Source of the DNA: Gadus chalcogrammus
Lineage: Eukaryota > Chordata > Actinopteri > Gadiformes > Gadidae
Direction: 5' to 3'
Assembly (NCBI RefSeq): GCF_026213295.1
Contig: NC_079426.1
Location: 24,609,678-24,673,677 of the forward strand
DNA: 64,000 nucleotides
Shown here: piece by piece, positions 10,746 through 21,665 of the stretch
Layout: every line of letters starts with the position of its first letter
Position numbering within the stretch: the first letter of the stretch is position 1
Program-made: the position numbers and the translations under genes
Notes under the pieces: generated by a model
The model's input: the letters and a program-made list of their open reading frames with translations, nothing else
What the model was told of the DNA's origin: nothing
The model's database searches: none

Positions 10746-11910
10746 TATTCTCTTTAAGAAAATAGCGTAGCTGGTACGTGATTAAAAGTAGCCCAATAGG
10801 GTGCGAAAAAATGCCACATCTGTCATCAAAATGTAGCCCAATAGAGCGGGCAAAACGCCCCATCTGACATACTGCTGAACGTCCTCACGCTCCAGCGTCA
10901 ACATAAATCAATGAGACCAACTGAAACGAAGCCGATATGAATCTTAAACTGTGATTTTGAAGAAAGCATTAATGATATAGAAATTCTGTTTAAATATTAT
11001 CGAAGATACGAGTGCGTCGATTTGTTAAATTTTTTGAACGAAGGTAAACTGTTGGGAGGCGGTGTCAGAGGCTGGCCAGACGACTTCAATGGGACCCACT
11101 CAAAGCGCAGCCAATATGAAACTAAAACTGTGATGATAAAAAACGGTGAAATTTCGTTTTGAAATATAATTGTAGGTTTGTCTTCGCTCGCCGTTTGTTT
11201 TTTTCATCTTCACAGAAGTGAATGCTCGTTAGGTGTCTAGCCCTCCAGGCGGGAAATATGTTAGATATCTTAAACAATCAATGTTTTTGACTCAAGACAT
11301 GTCGAGTCATTACAAGTCAAAGAGGCAAAGTCCGAGTCAAGACTCAAGTCAATAGCAGTCAAGTCTAAGTCGAGTCTGAAGTCATCAAAATCTTCAAGGC
11401 ATGTGATTCGAGTCCACATCTCTGTGTAGGACAGTTAGCTGAGTTCAGCAGATGTGTTTTGGCATGGGTAGGTCAAAAGGTCAAGCCGCATAATAGATTT
11501 GAAAGCATTTATCAACATTACAATTTTTATAAAATCACAGTAGGCCTATGTTTTTTTGACAAAAGAAGCTTTGCGTTACGTAGGCAGGCCTTGTATTAAC
11601 ACATCAAAGTTGGTTTGACACAAATTCGTACCTCGTAGCCAGTGCTAAAAATATTTTTCGAATGTGTCGAATATCCAACGTCCAATATAAAACAAACTTC
11701 ACCACGCCGGCCAATTTCGTTCTATGTTGGGAGCGCTGGATTAAAGTGCATCCTTCTATTCCGTGATTTGAGTTGGCCGATTCTTACATACATTACCCAA
11801 TTATAGGCCACAATAAAAACCTCGAGGCCTTTGGAACACAACATAAACCCTTCTTGCACTTTTGCCATTTTTGGCGGAAAATTGAAACCAATCTGGCAAT
11901 ACTGCTTCCT
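10746..11910. other. No gene seen; short repeats
   Basis: A motif AGTAGCCCAATAG...CATCTGYCAT is duplicated at 10788 and 10838. 11285-11425 is rich in CAAGTC/GAGTC units (GAGTCAAGACTCAAGTC), like the body of common fish hAT repeats. No coding family recognised. Confidence 0.5.
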
Positions 11911-11918
11911 TGACGTCA
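11911..11918. promoter_or_regulatory. CRE-like site upstream of ciao2b
   Basis: Perfect TGACGTCA palindrome, 165 nt upstream of the ciao2b start codon. Binding by CREB/ATF factors is inferred from the motif only. No clear TATA box was seen, as is usual for a housekeeping gene. Confidence 0.4.
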
Positions 11919-12082
11919 CCCAGCTGCTCTCAAAGTGCGTTCTGCACTGTTTTGGTCCTCACGGTTTTCCGTTCAACAGGAAGCACAAACCAATGAGTGA
12001 CCGTACTAGTGTTTGCGAGCGGTTGCAACAGTTTTGTTGAGCCAGTATATAGTCTGATCGTTGTGCGCCACTGGTCTTCAAG

Positions 12083-12605
12083 ATGTCCGTCATGCTGGAG
12101 AACGAGAACCCCGTGGTGTTCCAGCGGTCCGGAGCGAGGCTGTGGACAGCGGCCGACGGGGACGAGGGGGTCCACGACCCCATCGACCACAGGGAGGTGT
12201 TCGATATCCTTTATGAATCCTTATAATTATCATCGACCACAGAGGTGCTCGATATCTTTTATTTCTGACCATTATCATCGACGATAGAGAGGTGTTCGAC
12301 ATAATTTTTTTTATGAAGTATTATGGTGCAACAGAGGAGATACTCGTGGCGTCTGCATATTCTGTTATCAAAGCATGTTGCTGAGGTGGTGTATCTAGTA
12401 TGCTGACCAGTGAGGTGGTGTAAACAGTGTGGTGGTGCAACCAGTGTGCTGACAAGTGAGGTGATGTAACCAGTGTGAGTGGGGATTCAGTTCCTTCAAA
12501 GACGTTGAGCCTTAACAAGGTTTACATTTGATTCGATCTATCAACGACCCAGAACATCCTCTGTCTCTGGAAGAACTCAATGTGGTGGAGCAAGTCAGAG
12601 TCCAG
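12083..12605 (+). CDS. ciao2b: ciao2b (fam96b) exons 1-2, Fe-S targeting subunit, partial
   Basis: Exon 1 (12083-12203, 40 codons plus one base) reads [19 protein letters not shown]...DPIDHREVF. Exon 2 (12526-12605) completes D and continues [19 protein letters not shown]...EQVRVQ. The joined 67 codons match the N-terminus of vertebrate CIAO2B/FAM96B (about 160 residues) with no gap. With CIAO1 and MMS19 this MIP18-family protein delivers Fe-S clusters to cytosolic and nuclear apoproteins. Exon 2 ends CAG followed by GTAAGT, a normal U2 donor, phase 0. Exon 1 to exon 2 needs an AT-AC intron (separate entry). The MIP18 core domain exons are not visible before the gap at 14559, and I did not see them elsewhere in the window. 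The ATG at 12083 is chosen because homologues begin at this point; a second Met lies three codons later. Confidence 0.93.
12181..12322 (+). repeat. Tandem triplication across the ciao2b exon 1 / intron 1 border
   Basis: Units starting CATCGACCACAGGGAGGTGTTCG (12181), CATCGACCACAGAGGTGCTCG (12231) and CATCGACGATAGAGAGGTG (12276) repeat with periods of 50 and 45 bases. Each copies the last 23 coding bases and the splice donor region. Only the first has the intact ATATCCTTT; the second reads ATATCTTTT and the third is degenerate. Confidence 0.85.
12204..12525 (+). other. ciao2b: Probable U12-type AT-AC intron of ciao2b
   Basis: The intron begins ATATCCTTT, the U12 5' splice-site consensus, and ends with CCTTAAC (12510-12516, the U12 branch motif) nine bases before a terminal AC at 12524-12525. 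Using these borders joins ...GAG GTG TTC G to AT TTG ATT CGA..., giving EVFDLIRSIND as in the family. No GT-AG pair keeps the frame and the conserved residues. Intron length 322 nt. Confidence 0.85.
12340..12480. repeat. GAGGTGGTGTAA-type minisatellite in the intron
   Basis: Variants of CCAGTGAGGTGGTGTAA and CAGTGTGSTGACMAGTG recur about four times within the ciao2b intron. Confidence 0.6.
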
Positions 12606-14558
12606 GTAAGTGCTGGCCTGCCTTAACCTGCCATTAGGCCCTTGGGCTGAGAGGTTTCGTTGGCCCCCTGATAGTGGGTCTTACAATGAAAATGTGTAAA
12701 TGCCATGTGTCTAGAATGCAAAACGTATTAGTGACCCTCTCTGAGCCACATAACATCGCAATATTTATATTAGTAGTTTATAGATGACCAAATAATTAAA
12801 GGAACGCCAAGGTAAAACCATGGCGCAGGAAAGTTTGATTTAACTCCATATTACCAAAATAAAACACACCTAATAACAGCATATTAAAAAGTAAGAGCTT
12901 CCTCTTTGGCCTCGGCAGCCTTGGGAATCCAACGCGTGAGCACACACACGCGCGACTTCGCACGTGTTTCCAATTAGAAAATCCCACACTGCCAAATGGT
13001 GATATTTCTATGCTTTGGCCAAAAAGATTGCTTCTAAACTAAACAAAGTACCTTTTGGATGGTGAATAGCACAGCTGCTCTCTGGGCTGATACTCCACAT
13101 TGCTGAGCTTCCGCTGGAAGTATGCCCTCGAGAATAATATTCTCTGATGTTTGTACTAATGTTCTGAGGCAGAGAGGTCAGATTCTTTGTTTTGGCCCAA
13201 TTCTGGTCCCATTTTCGCCCAGTAGACACGCACCTGTACATCCATCATGTTACCGCAGCAACCCGGGTCAGTGCTATAGGGGTCGTCAACTCCACATGAG
13301 TGAGGTGATGGTCCTCCTCCTGCTGTGTGCTCGTCCTTTTCTGCCTCTTCTCCATGGCTAGCAGAAGAACAGCCAGAAGAACAGCTTGAGGGCCGGACCG
13401 GAGAGGATTCTCCCGGTGGCTATTAGTGTCCCACTCCGCCCCTGCAGCTGGCTATAGGTCCATTCACACTCTATGTTAAATACAGATGGGAACCCTTTCG
13501 TCCGGTCCCGGAGGTCGTTTCGTACGTCATTGGGTCCGTGGCCTGTGAGCTTACGAATCCGGAGCGCTCCGGGAGAAACGGAGCAATACCAATGGAAATC
13601 GAGGTGGCAGTATAAGTCCAACCATTCGCTAAAATAGAGAGCTGTATAATATCTGAGATGTATATATACATTGTATTTAACATTTATATTTATATTATAC
13701 TATATACCTGACTTTTTATTTTATTTTTCAACTGCTTTGGCGATGAGTTATAACTGGTAATTTAAAAATGGCCCAACATTTTGAGGAGAGAATTTGCGGT
13801 TTGGTGAGGGGTGTCACATGCCACCGCCCCGTAAGCCTACACTGTTTGCGCCTTTTTTTTGCCAATTTCGGGTGACACAAAGCAAAATCATCTCCTCTAC
13901 AGATGCAATGTTTGCGATTGTCGATGCCGGTAATTTGTGACACGACAGTCACTTCCCTCTAGAGGATGTATTGCATAACATCCATAAGAACACTGAAACC
14001 GGACAGAGGTATGAAGGGTAGTTCCGGAGATAACGTTTGGTACGGACGGACAAATACCGGAGGTATGAATTGGCCTTGTCGCCGCACTGTTCGCTCCATA
14101 ATCACCAGTGGTTAGCGGGGCTCCGTCACCGGCATCGCCGCTGGCTATCTCCGCACCGTTGCCACTCGTTGATGAGCTTTACTTGCCTTCTTCATTAACA
14201 GGTTTAAAAAATCCAGTCAGCTTCGGGATCTTATTCAATAATTATTTTTGCAGTCTTCGTTTTTGAGCGCGACTCTCTAACTTTCTTTCAGACATTTTGC
14301 TAGCTAGCCACGACAACCATCATGTCTCATTTGAATCGATTTCGCAAGCCAAAACATTACTCTACATTGTGATAAGCTGTTGTGTCATGGGGCCCACGTG
14401 GGTCATTGGTAAATCAGAAGCAACAAAAATTCATATGAAGTGATGGACAAAAAATTCGACAAATTATAAAGCAATGTTATTTTTATTTTTTTGGCTCATG
14501 AATCTTTGTAGGCCCCAAACCAAAAATCTGATTGTTTTGGCCCTATGCCGATCGGGGT
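12606..14558. other. ciao2b intron 2 sequence or beyond; no exon seen
   Basis: I searched by eye for the conserved downstream residues of the MIP18 domain and did not find them in any frame. The sequence is AT-rich, with no transposon family I can name. It ends at the assembly gap. Confidence 0.5.
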
Positions 14559-14658
14559 NNNNNNNNNNNNNNNNNNNNNNNNNNNNNNNNNNNNNNNNNN
14601 NNNNNNNNNNNNNNNNNNNNNNNNNNNNNNNNNNNNNNNNNNNNNNNNNNNNNNNNNN
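14559..14658. other. Assembly gap, 100 N
   Basis: Exactly 100 N, a conventional length for a gap of unknown size. The base after it is the outermost base of the giant palindrome's left arm. Confidence 0.98.
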
Positions 14659-16716
14659 TCCCTCAGCGGGTCTCAAGCGGGAGACATTCGCCGCCAACAA
14701 TCCCTTCCCTCCATGTCGTGGTTCTGTTCTTGAGGAGTCAAAGCCAAAGTTCCTTCCCCCCAATTCTTCTCAACCTTGGCTGAGATAACCCCGAATACGA
14801 GTCTCGTTGTAGAAATACCAGAGACGAGAGTCCGACAGAACGGTTATCCAAATAACAAGGAAGTGTACAACACTTGCGTTACAGTCCTGGAGCTCTATAT
14901 CTAAATAATACCATATAATACATAGAAATCTATATCATTTTACATATTATCACGGCCAAAAGCTGTGTGCACCTCAGACGATATTATGAATCACAAACGA
15001 CTTTGTCGGGTTCTGCGACGTCTCTGGTTCTTCCACTTTCACATCAACTGAAGTCGACTGAACCGCGCGCTGCCTGCTGCCGGCTGCCCGCTGCCGGGCG
15101 ATGGTGCCTCGCGGCAACCGGCGGCATGACGCAGTTCATGTACTTCAGCCAGTCAAAGCCAAAGTTCCTTTCCCCAATTCCTTCTCAACCACGGCTGAGA
15201 TAACCCCCAATACGAGTCTCGTTGTAGAAATACCAGAGACGAGAGTCCGACGTGTTATGCGCCATAACACCAAAAGCAGAACGGTTATCCAAATAAGAAG
15301 GAAGTGTACAACACTTGCGTTACAGTCCTGGAGCTCTATATCTAAATAATATCATATAATACATAGAAATCGATATCATTTAATACATATTATCACGGCC
15401 AAAAGCTGTGTGCGCCTCCAGACGATATTATGAATCACAAACGACTTTGTCGGGTTCTGCGACGTCTCTGGTTCTTCCACTTTCACATCAACCTGAAGTC
15501 GACTGAACCGCACGCTGCCGGCTGCCCGCTGCCAGGCGATGGTGCCTCGCGGCAACCAGGCGGCATGTCGCAGTTCATGTACTTCAGCGAGTCAAAGCCA
15601 AAGTTCCTTTCCCCCAATTCCTTCTCAACCATGGCTCAGATAACCCCACAACAGTCTCGTTGTGGAAATACAAGACACGTCACACACGTGGCGCTCGCAC
15701 GGTCGAGTCTCATTGGCGGGCCAACGTCTTGGGCGGTAGGGCTGTCAAAATTGCTCAAAAATGACATTCGAATGTTCGTTTGGAAAAAAATCACGAATTC
15801 GAACTATTCGAATATCTGGTTGCCTATTTTACGCAGTTGCCGTCAATATGTCAATAATGCGACAAAACCATGGTTCAAATTAGTGGGATAATATATACCT
15901 ATATATAGGGCGGCGGCTTCCTGCTGGGCATTTCCTTACTTTAAAACGAGGGACATCGCGAACAGACGGAGGCTCATTCACAAAGCAGTTAGGCGCTTGT
16001 ACCGCGGGAGTGTTTTTTCACATTCGAATATTATGAGGGACATCGCGAACAGACAGAGGCTCACTCACAAAGCAGATAGGCGCTTGTGTAACCGAGCGTT
16101 GGCACTTAGATATTATATGACAAGAATGACACAAGCGTGGAAGGGAAAATAGTCTCGTTTACTTAGTACCTATCAGAAGTCACCCAGTCACAGCGTGAGA
16201 GCTGGAATACCTATATCCAAGTACGGAAACCCCGAGGGGATAAAATACATTCGCTCTTCACAATACTAGTCTGTTACACTTGTACCGCGGGAGTGTTTTT
16301 TCACATTTGAATATTATGAGGGACATCGCGAACAGACAGAGGCTCATTCACAAAGCAGATAGAGGCGCTTGTACCGCGGGAGTGTTTTTTCACATTCGAA
16401 TATTAATTTTCACGTTCGAATTCGCGTTTTTGGATACATTTCGAACGAATATTCGAACTTCGAATATTCGTTGACAGCCCTACTGGGCGGGCCAGGCAGA
16501 GTCAGGGGAGGAGCCGAGATTCTTGGTGACGTCCTAAATACAGACATTCCAAATCAGCGCACTTGAGCCACCGTTTTTTCAAAGGCGAGCAGAACAGCTA
16601 GTGCTCGTTTTACACCAAACGCAAGTTTTAGCCACTGGGGGACCATAGGCAGGCTAGGGGAACTCATATTTATGTTAGAAAACCTCATAAAGTGAGATTT
16701 TCATGTCATGGGACCT
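14659..16716 (-). mobile_element. AGGTCCCATG-family TTAA element, left-arm copy, cut by gap
   Basis: Ends CATGTCATGGGACCT followed by TTAA (16717-16720). It contains three tandem internal units (about 14.7, 15.2 and 15.6 kb, period roughly 430) and the hAT at 15737-16482. Truncated at 14659 by the gap. Open frames such as MNHKRLCRVL and MYRGSVFSH occur in both arms and are non-coding by-products. Confidence 0.85.
15737..16482. mobile_element. hAT MITE inside the TTAA element, left arm
   Basis: Termini TAGGGCTGTCAAAATTGC and the inverse ...TTGACAGCCCTA. Flanks are TTGGGCGG and CTGGGCGG, an 8-bp duplication with one mismatch. The interior has three to four tandem units with ACCGCGGGAGTGTTTTTTCA and AGGGACATCGCGAACAGA. 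Confidence 0.88.
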
Positions 16717-17162
16717 TTAAGGTTCGGAAGGGCCAACGTGTGACTACACCAGCACTAGAAAGTCGTCAGATTGAAAAAGAAAAAATATTTGTTGTATCGC
16801 TGTCTCACATTTAGCTGGCTGTTCTCAACTCCCAACAAGCTTCAATCAAAACTAGCTACATCAGGCATTCTGACCAAACTCATGCACTCCCTCCCACTAT
16901 TATTCCAGAATTCAAGCAAAGCAATGTAATGACCCAAAGTCACTTTGTGTCAACAAGAGACTGACTCCACCGACTATCAATGGCAAGTTAAATATGCCGA
17001 CCACTTGACTACAAAAACACAAAAGACCTGTGCGAGAGCACCAGCAAATTCTTAATCAATAATATCGCGTTCTGACCATTTATTTATGTGGCAGTGGTCT
17101 GCAGATGCATCCATTTACTTCACAGGTTATCGTTTCTTGATACTGTCCATGGTACTAGCAAC

Positions 17163-17260
17163 TAGGGATTGGCGATATGGCCTAAAATCCATATTGCGAT
17201 ATACATTGCAACCTATTGCGATAATGAATATATCACGATATAAATCATAATAGAACCATT
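17163..17260. mobile_element. hAT terminus (TAGGGATTGGCGATATGG)
   Basis: TAGGGATTGGCGATATGGCC followed by repeated GCGATATA motifs is a common teleost hAT end. The mirrored end in the right arm finishes at 33583 (GGCCATATCGCCCATCCCTA). I could not find its partner terminus inside the arm. Confidence 0.5.
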
Positions 17261-17639
17261 TCAGAACAGGTTACATAGACTCTAAGGAAAGCAAACTGCT
17301 AAATTTATAAAACAAAAGGACAGAAACTTAGTATGTCATTTTGAGAACATTTATTGTGCAAAAGTGTAATCATACAACATTAATGGTTGTAGCTGCAGAG
17401 ACTTATCACAAAGAAAAAAATCTTCTGGGTAATGACGTATACTCTGTCTTAATAAATATAAAACTGGTGGTGTCTTGTTAATAACGAAAACGGATACTGT
17501 GAATTATGGGAAAAATACGTCACCAGTCAGTAGGCATGGCTATTTTTAAATAAAGAACAATCTTCCAATTTTGTGTGCACAGATACTTCATATTAAAGCA
17601 TAAAAGTGCAAGTGAAGGCATACAATTTAAAATGAACAT

Positions 17640-18248
17640 GAAATGAGCGCAATCACCAGCTCCTCCGTTTCGCTTTCAGCCATATTTGCTTAGATGACGA
17701 TGATGCTTAGCAACCGAATACGCTGGGGGTTGATAAGTTACCGGACTGCAGAGTGATACAGATAACGTGAATCAGACGCAAAAAAAAAAACCACTTTCCT
17801 TGACCAGCGGTCAATATGGTGGACGTGAGCATTCCACTGCATTGAGAAGAGCCGTGTAATAAACAAAAATACTTGACAGCTGACAGCTTTAGGAAGGCCC
17901 ATGCAAGTGGAATGGAGCAAGTCTACAGCATTAATAAGAGCTGTGTAATAAGTAAGGGATAATGTCTAGAATGCTGGTAATTATCGGGAAAATAAGCTCC
18001 GACAGGGTGACAGGACACCTTGCTTCACACTGAGAGGCTTCATTTAGATAATGACCGGCGACGTTCTACACACTATCCCGCTTATACACGGCTACTTGCC
18101 AAACGAAAAAAATTACTTCACATGGTGTGTCTTTTTCACATTTTATTTTGTTACCAGCATTCGTCAGTTGTTGCTTAGCAGAGAAAATTGTCTGCCCAAC
18201 GACGTTGACCGTTAGCAACTGAAGACGCTGGGGTTGAAAAGTTACCAG
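17640..18248. repeat. Unclassified repeat block, interrupted host of Harbinger and hAT
   Basis: Two similar units (AGCAACYGAAKACGCTGGGG...AAGTTACCRGA; GAGAAGARCCGTGTAATAA) are present, and the sequence resumes at 20372-20428 and 21558-21665. It is thus an older repeat that received the Harbinger (18249-20368) and the hAT (20429-21557). The stretch near 17739 (GTTACCGGACTGCAGAGTGATAC) is a paralogous empty site for the Harbinger insertion. Confidence 0.6.
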
Positions 18249-20368
18249 AGAGCCTGTTTCAGGTAGCTGGTTTTACATACTCCCGAGTTTAATCCTGCGC
18301 CCTGAGTTGGTTGACTCAGATTGGGTTGGAAAAGCAACTCTGGGTTTTCGGTTTTCAAACAGGTGGATCAGCGTGGGTTGTAATCAACTCTGAGTATGTA
18401 AACTCCTGGGTTGAGGGCGTGCCTGTTGATTACTAAGAGCCATCATCAATGGATCTCTGATAACATGATCAAACATGGACCAAAAAGCGTAGATCCACTT
18501 ACTTTTCCCCACGGACATTGGAAATTCTAATGAACGCGTACGCCGAGCAGTTACCATTTTAACAAAAAAAGCAATACCGCAGCGAGAGCGCAGAGAGCTT
18601 GGCAGGAAATAGCTGAACAAGTCATGCTGTGAGTAAAATAAATTAGTAAAATAAAATAAAATACGAGGAGTTTTAATATCTTCCACTTATTCAATATGGT
18701 AAATTGTGTGTGTGTGTGTCAATTTACGCAACCCTGAGTTGCCCCAAGTAGGACTTGTCAGCAAATGAAGATGAAGTACAAAAATTATAGTTCAACAGGT
18801 AAACTAATGTTAATTGAAATCAAATCAATTGTGCCGTTTTTGCCTGCTCTACCTAATTAACAGCTATATTCAACATGTGATGGGACTATATTAAGCAGTT
18901 AAATATAATAGTACATTTTCCAGCCACCCCAACACTGCCAATATTTAATAGGATTTAGATATATTAGAAGGCTACACCTAGGCAAAATGCATAGGTGTAG
19001 CATTCAAAATATAGGTGTAGTCTTCAAAATAGCGCTTACTGAATATTTGGGTAACATTTTCCTCCATTGTTAGCAAGTCGAAAAAAAGCAGAGGGCCGGG
19101 ACAGACTGGAGGGGGTCCACCTCTGCAGCCCTCACAGAGGCTGAGGCAGATGGCCCTCGGCCAAACACAGTATGCAGTCCTGTGGACTGAGGGGCATCCC
19201 TGGGGGGAGCTCCTCTGATCCCCCCCACCCCCCAGGATCGAATGTGCCTAGTGCTTATAAGAGGTTGGTGTTATTCAAAATAATTAAATAGTTCGCGCAA
19301 CCCAGCGCGTTGCAAAATTAGATGGGGCAATATTCTGGCTCAAGTATAATTTCACTGTCTAATCTCTTCTTCTTCCAGTTACTGATGGCGTCATCGCCCT
19401 ACTTGAACCAGATGCCCTCACCAACCTCCATGCAATTGTAACAATTCAAAGATGCAAAAGGATGCTTTGGAGATCTACATTTTGGAACATAAGTTAAAGG
19501 GTTGGTGAGGTGCAAACTGGTATACTGTCCTACAAACATACCCCAATATGAATGACTTGTTTTTATTTGTGCCAATAAGAAAATCATCATAAAAAGTAGA
19601 TTGTCTGTCTTAGAACACGGGCTGTGGTGGGTACAAGGTATTTGTTGAACAGTTTACTCAAGGGTTTTACTTGTAAGTGTAACAATGCAGACGATTTATG
19701 CTGAGCATGTGCATGTGAGAGAACAGCATCTGTTTAAAAGCAGTACCAGGGCCTTTCTGCCTTGCATTCTTAAAAAGATTTTCTTACTTGAATCAGTTAT
19801 AGGTCCTTGGTCAGCTACTTGATCATGGGAAAGCCACAACGTTAAAGTGACTGTTAGTACAGACTGGTTGGATGCACAGGGCGGATCATTCTGCACAATG
19901 CGTTAATTGGCTTTAAAAATAAATAAAAATAAACTAAAGCCATGCCCCGGTGCGTTTGACAGTTAACATGGGGACTTGAAGGTAGGTCTAAATAAATGAT
20001 GGATTGCGCTGAAAAACGATAGCGCTCGTGAAAAAATTATCAGGAAAAAAGTATATCCAACCGGGGTCTTAATAATCGTTCCTCCCAGAGATTCCTTCTG
20101 AGGATCGCAGGCTCTCGTAGAAAAGGACATGCCCATTCCTAACACTTCCTTCTGTCGGAGAGAGCTGCCTCCAGCCCTTATAGACAACAAACTCGGAGTA
20201 GGATCTAACCACTTCCCGAGAGGTTAGACCCCAACGGCGTTATGTTGCGCAGCAACTAACTTCTGGTTGCGCTGAACCTGCTACCTGAAACGGAAAAACC
20301 AGAGTTTCCACTAACTCCAGAGCGAACAAAACTCGGGGTTGCCTCAAACCAGCTACTGAAACAGGCCT
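18249..20368 (+). mobile_element. PIF/Harbinger element with Myb/SANT ORF relic, left arm
   Basis: Termini AGAGCCTGTTTCAGGTAGC and the inverse ...CTGAAACAGGCCT, flanked by CAG on both sides (18246-18248; 20369-20371). It carries the same Myb/SANT-like second-protein relic as the right-arm copy, but with several extra single bases near 19145-19200 that break its frame. Confidence 0.85.
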
Positions 20369-20428
20369 CAGACTACTGAGGAGTGATACCAAAGACCTCA
20401 TAGGCAAAAAGTCCTTTGTTTTCCCAGT

Positions 20429-21557
20429 TAGGTATGGCACCCGACTATGTAAAATTTTGACCAATACCGATATCCGATATTAAATTGCTGGTTACGGCCG
20501 GACAACCGATATTTACCGATATCGATATGGATATTGATGATTTGATGTATAACTGAAGAACATGTAAACACTGTGAATATGAAAAAGTTATTTTCTTTCT
20601 TTATTTTCCAAAACTTCGAAATACATGTTTCTCAACAAGTTACAGGGCATCCATAACAAACACAAGTTACCAACAGTGTTAGTTTTAGGCTACTTTTCCA
20701 ACTTGCACCTATGAAAATGTTTGGATCATAAATCACAATAACGATCACAAATCAAATATCTGACAAGGTTTTATAATTAAATCAAATTTGCCCAATATTC
20801 ATGGAAACCAGACACTTGTCTCATAAATTACAAAAAGTGTATCAAGTTTAAGTCAATTTCACTCAAATCTGCGAAATAGGCTCAATCAAATATATCAAGG
20901 GTGGTTGGTTGTAGTCTTTCACTCGGTTCTAGCCCTACTGTTGATCCGGAGAACCGAGCGAAAAGGCTACAACCAAAGATTAACATGTCCGGTACCGGTT
21001 CCGGTTTCCGTTTTCAATGGGATTACGGAACGCCAAATAAAACACAACAGAAAACTGCATTTCGCTACGATACTACGTGAACGCACAACTTTTTTTTTAT
21101 CAGCCGATCCGCGGATCACTTGCATCCCGAACCGTGAGGGTTGATCCGTACGGATCACGGGAAACCCGTTGAACCGTTGCACCACTAATGGTGGTGAATG
21201 ATTGACACGGCGTCCTCCGCGCATTACTTTCGGCTTTGCAAGTACTGCATATTGCAATTCGAGTACCTTAATTTGAGACCGTAAAAAACATCCAAACCGC
21301 CGACATTGATTATTTTCAGTTAAGGTGACAAACACTCCTGCACTGCCTCTCCGTGCGTCTCTGGCTGCGTCACTGACACTGTCACATGACCACACAAGCT
21401 GCGCATGGGCACAAAACACACACAACGGCAACTAGACGGAAATAAATATCGGCTGTTAATATCGGACCAGTTTACTTATCGGGCCGATGCCGATATGTTA
21501 GAAAATGACTAACATCGGCCGATAACAATATCACTGCCGATATATCGTGCATCCCTA
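20429..21557. mobile_element. hAT element with ATATCGG-rich ends, left arm
   Basis: Starts TAGGTATGGCACCCG and ends TATCGTGCATCCCTA; subterminal CCGATATCGATA repeats. Flanks GTTTTCCCA.. / TTTTCCAA form an imperfect 8-bp duplication. The 154-residue minus frame at 20967-21431 is unlike any transposase I know and is probably non-coding. Confidence 0.7.
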
Positions 21558-21665
21558 TTTTCCAAGACAGCGGTCAATTATACTTAGCAACGGTGCCAGA
21601 AGTTGTGAAGAGGCCATGCAAGTGAACGGAGCGGTTTCTACGGCATTGAGAAGACCCGTGTAATA

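Noticed and set aside
12204..12230. Reading ciao2b exon 1 through to the in-frame stop (ILYESL*)
   Set aside because: The conserved family residues continue only after removal of the AT-AC intron; the read-through would be a 46-residue fragment.
20967..21431. 154-residue minus frame mirrored at 29367
   Set aside because: Lies inside a hAT with no transposase motif, and is broken in the other arm.
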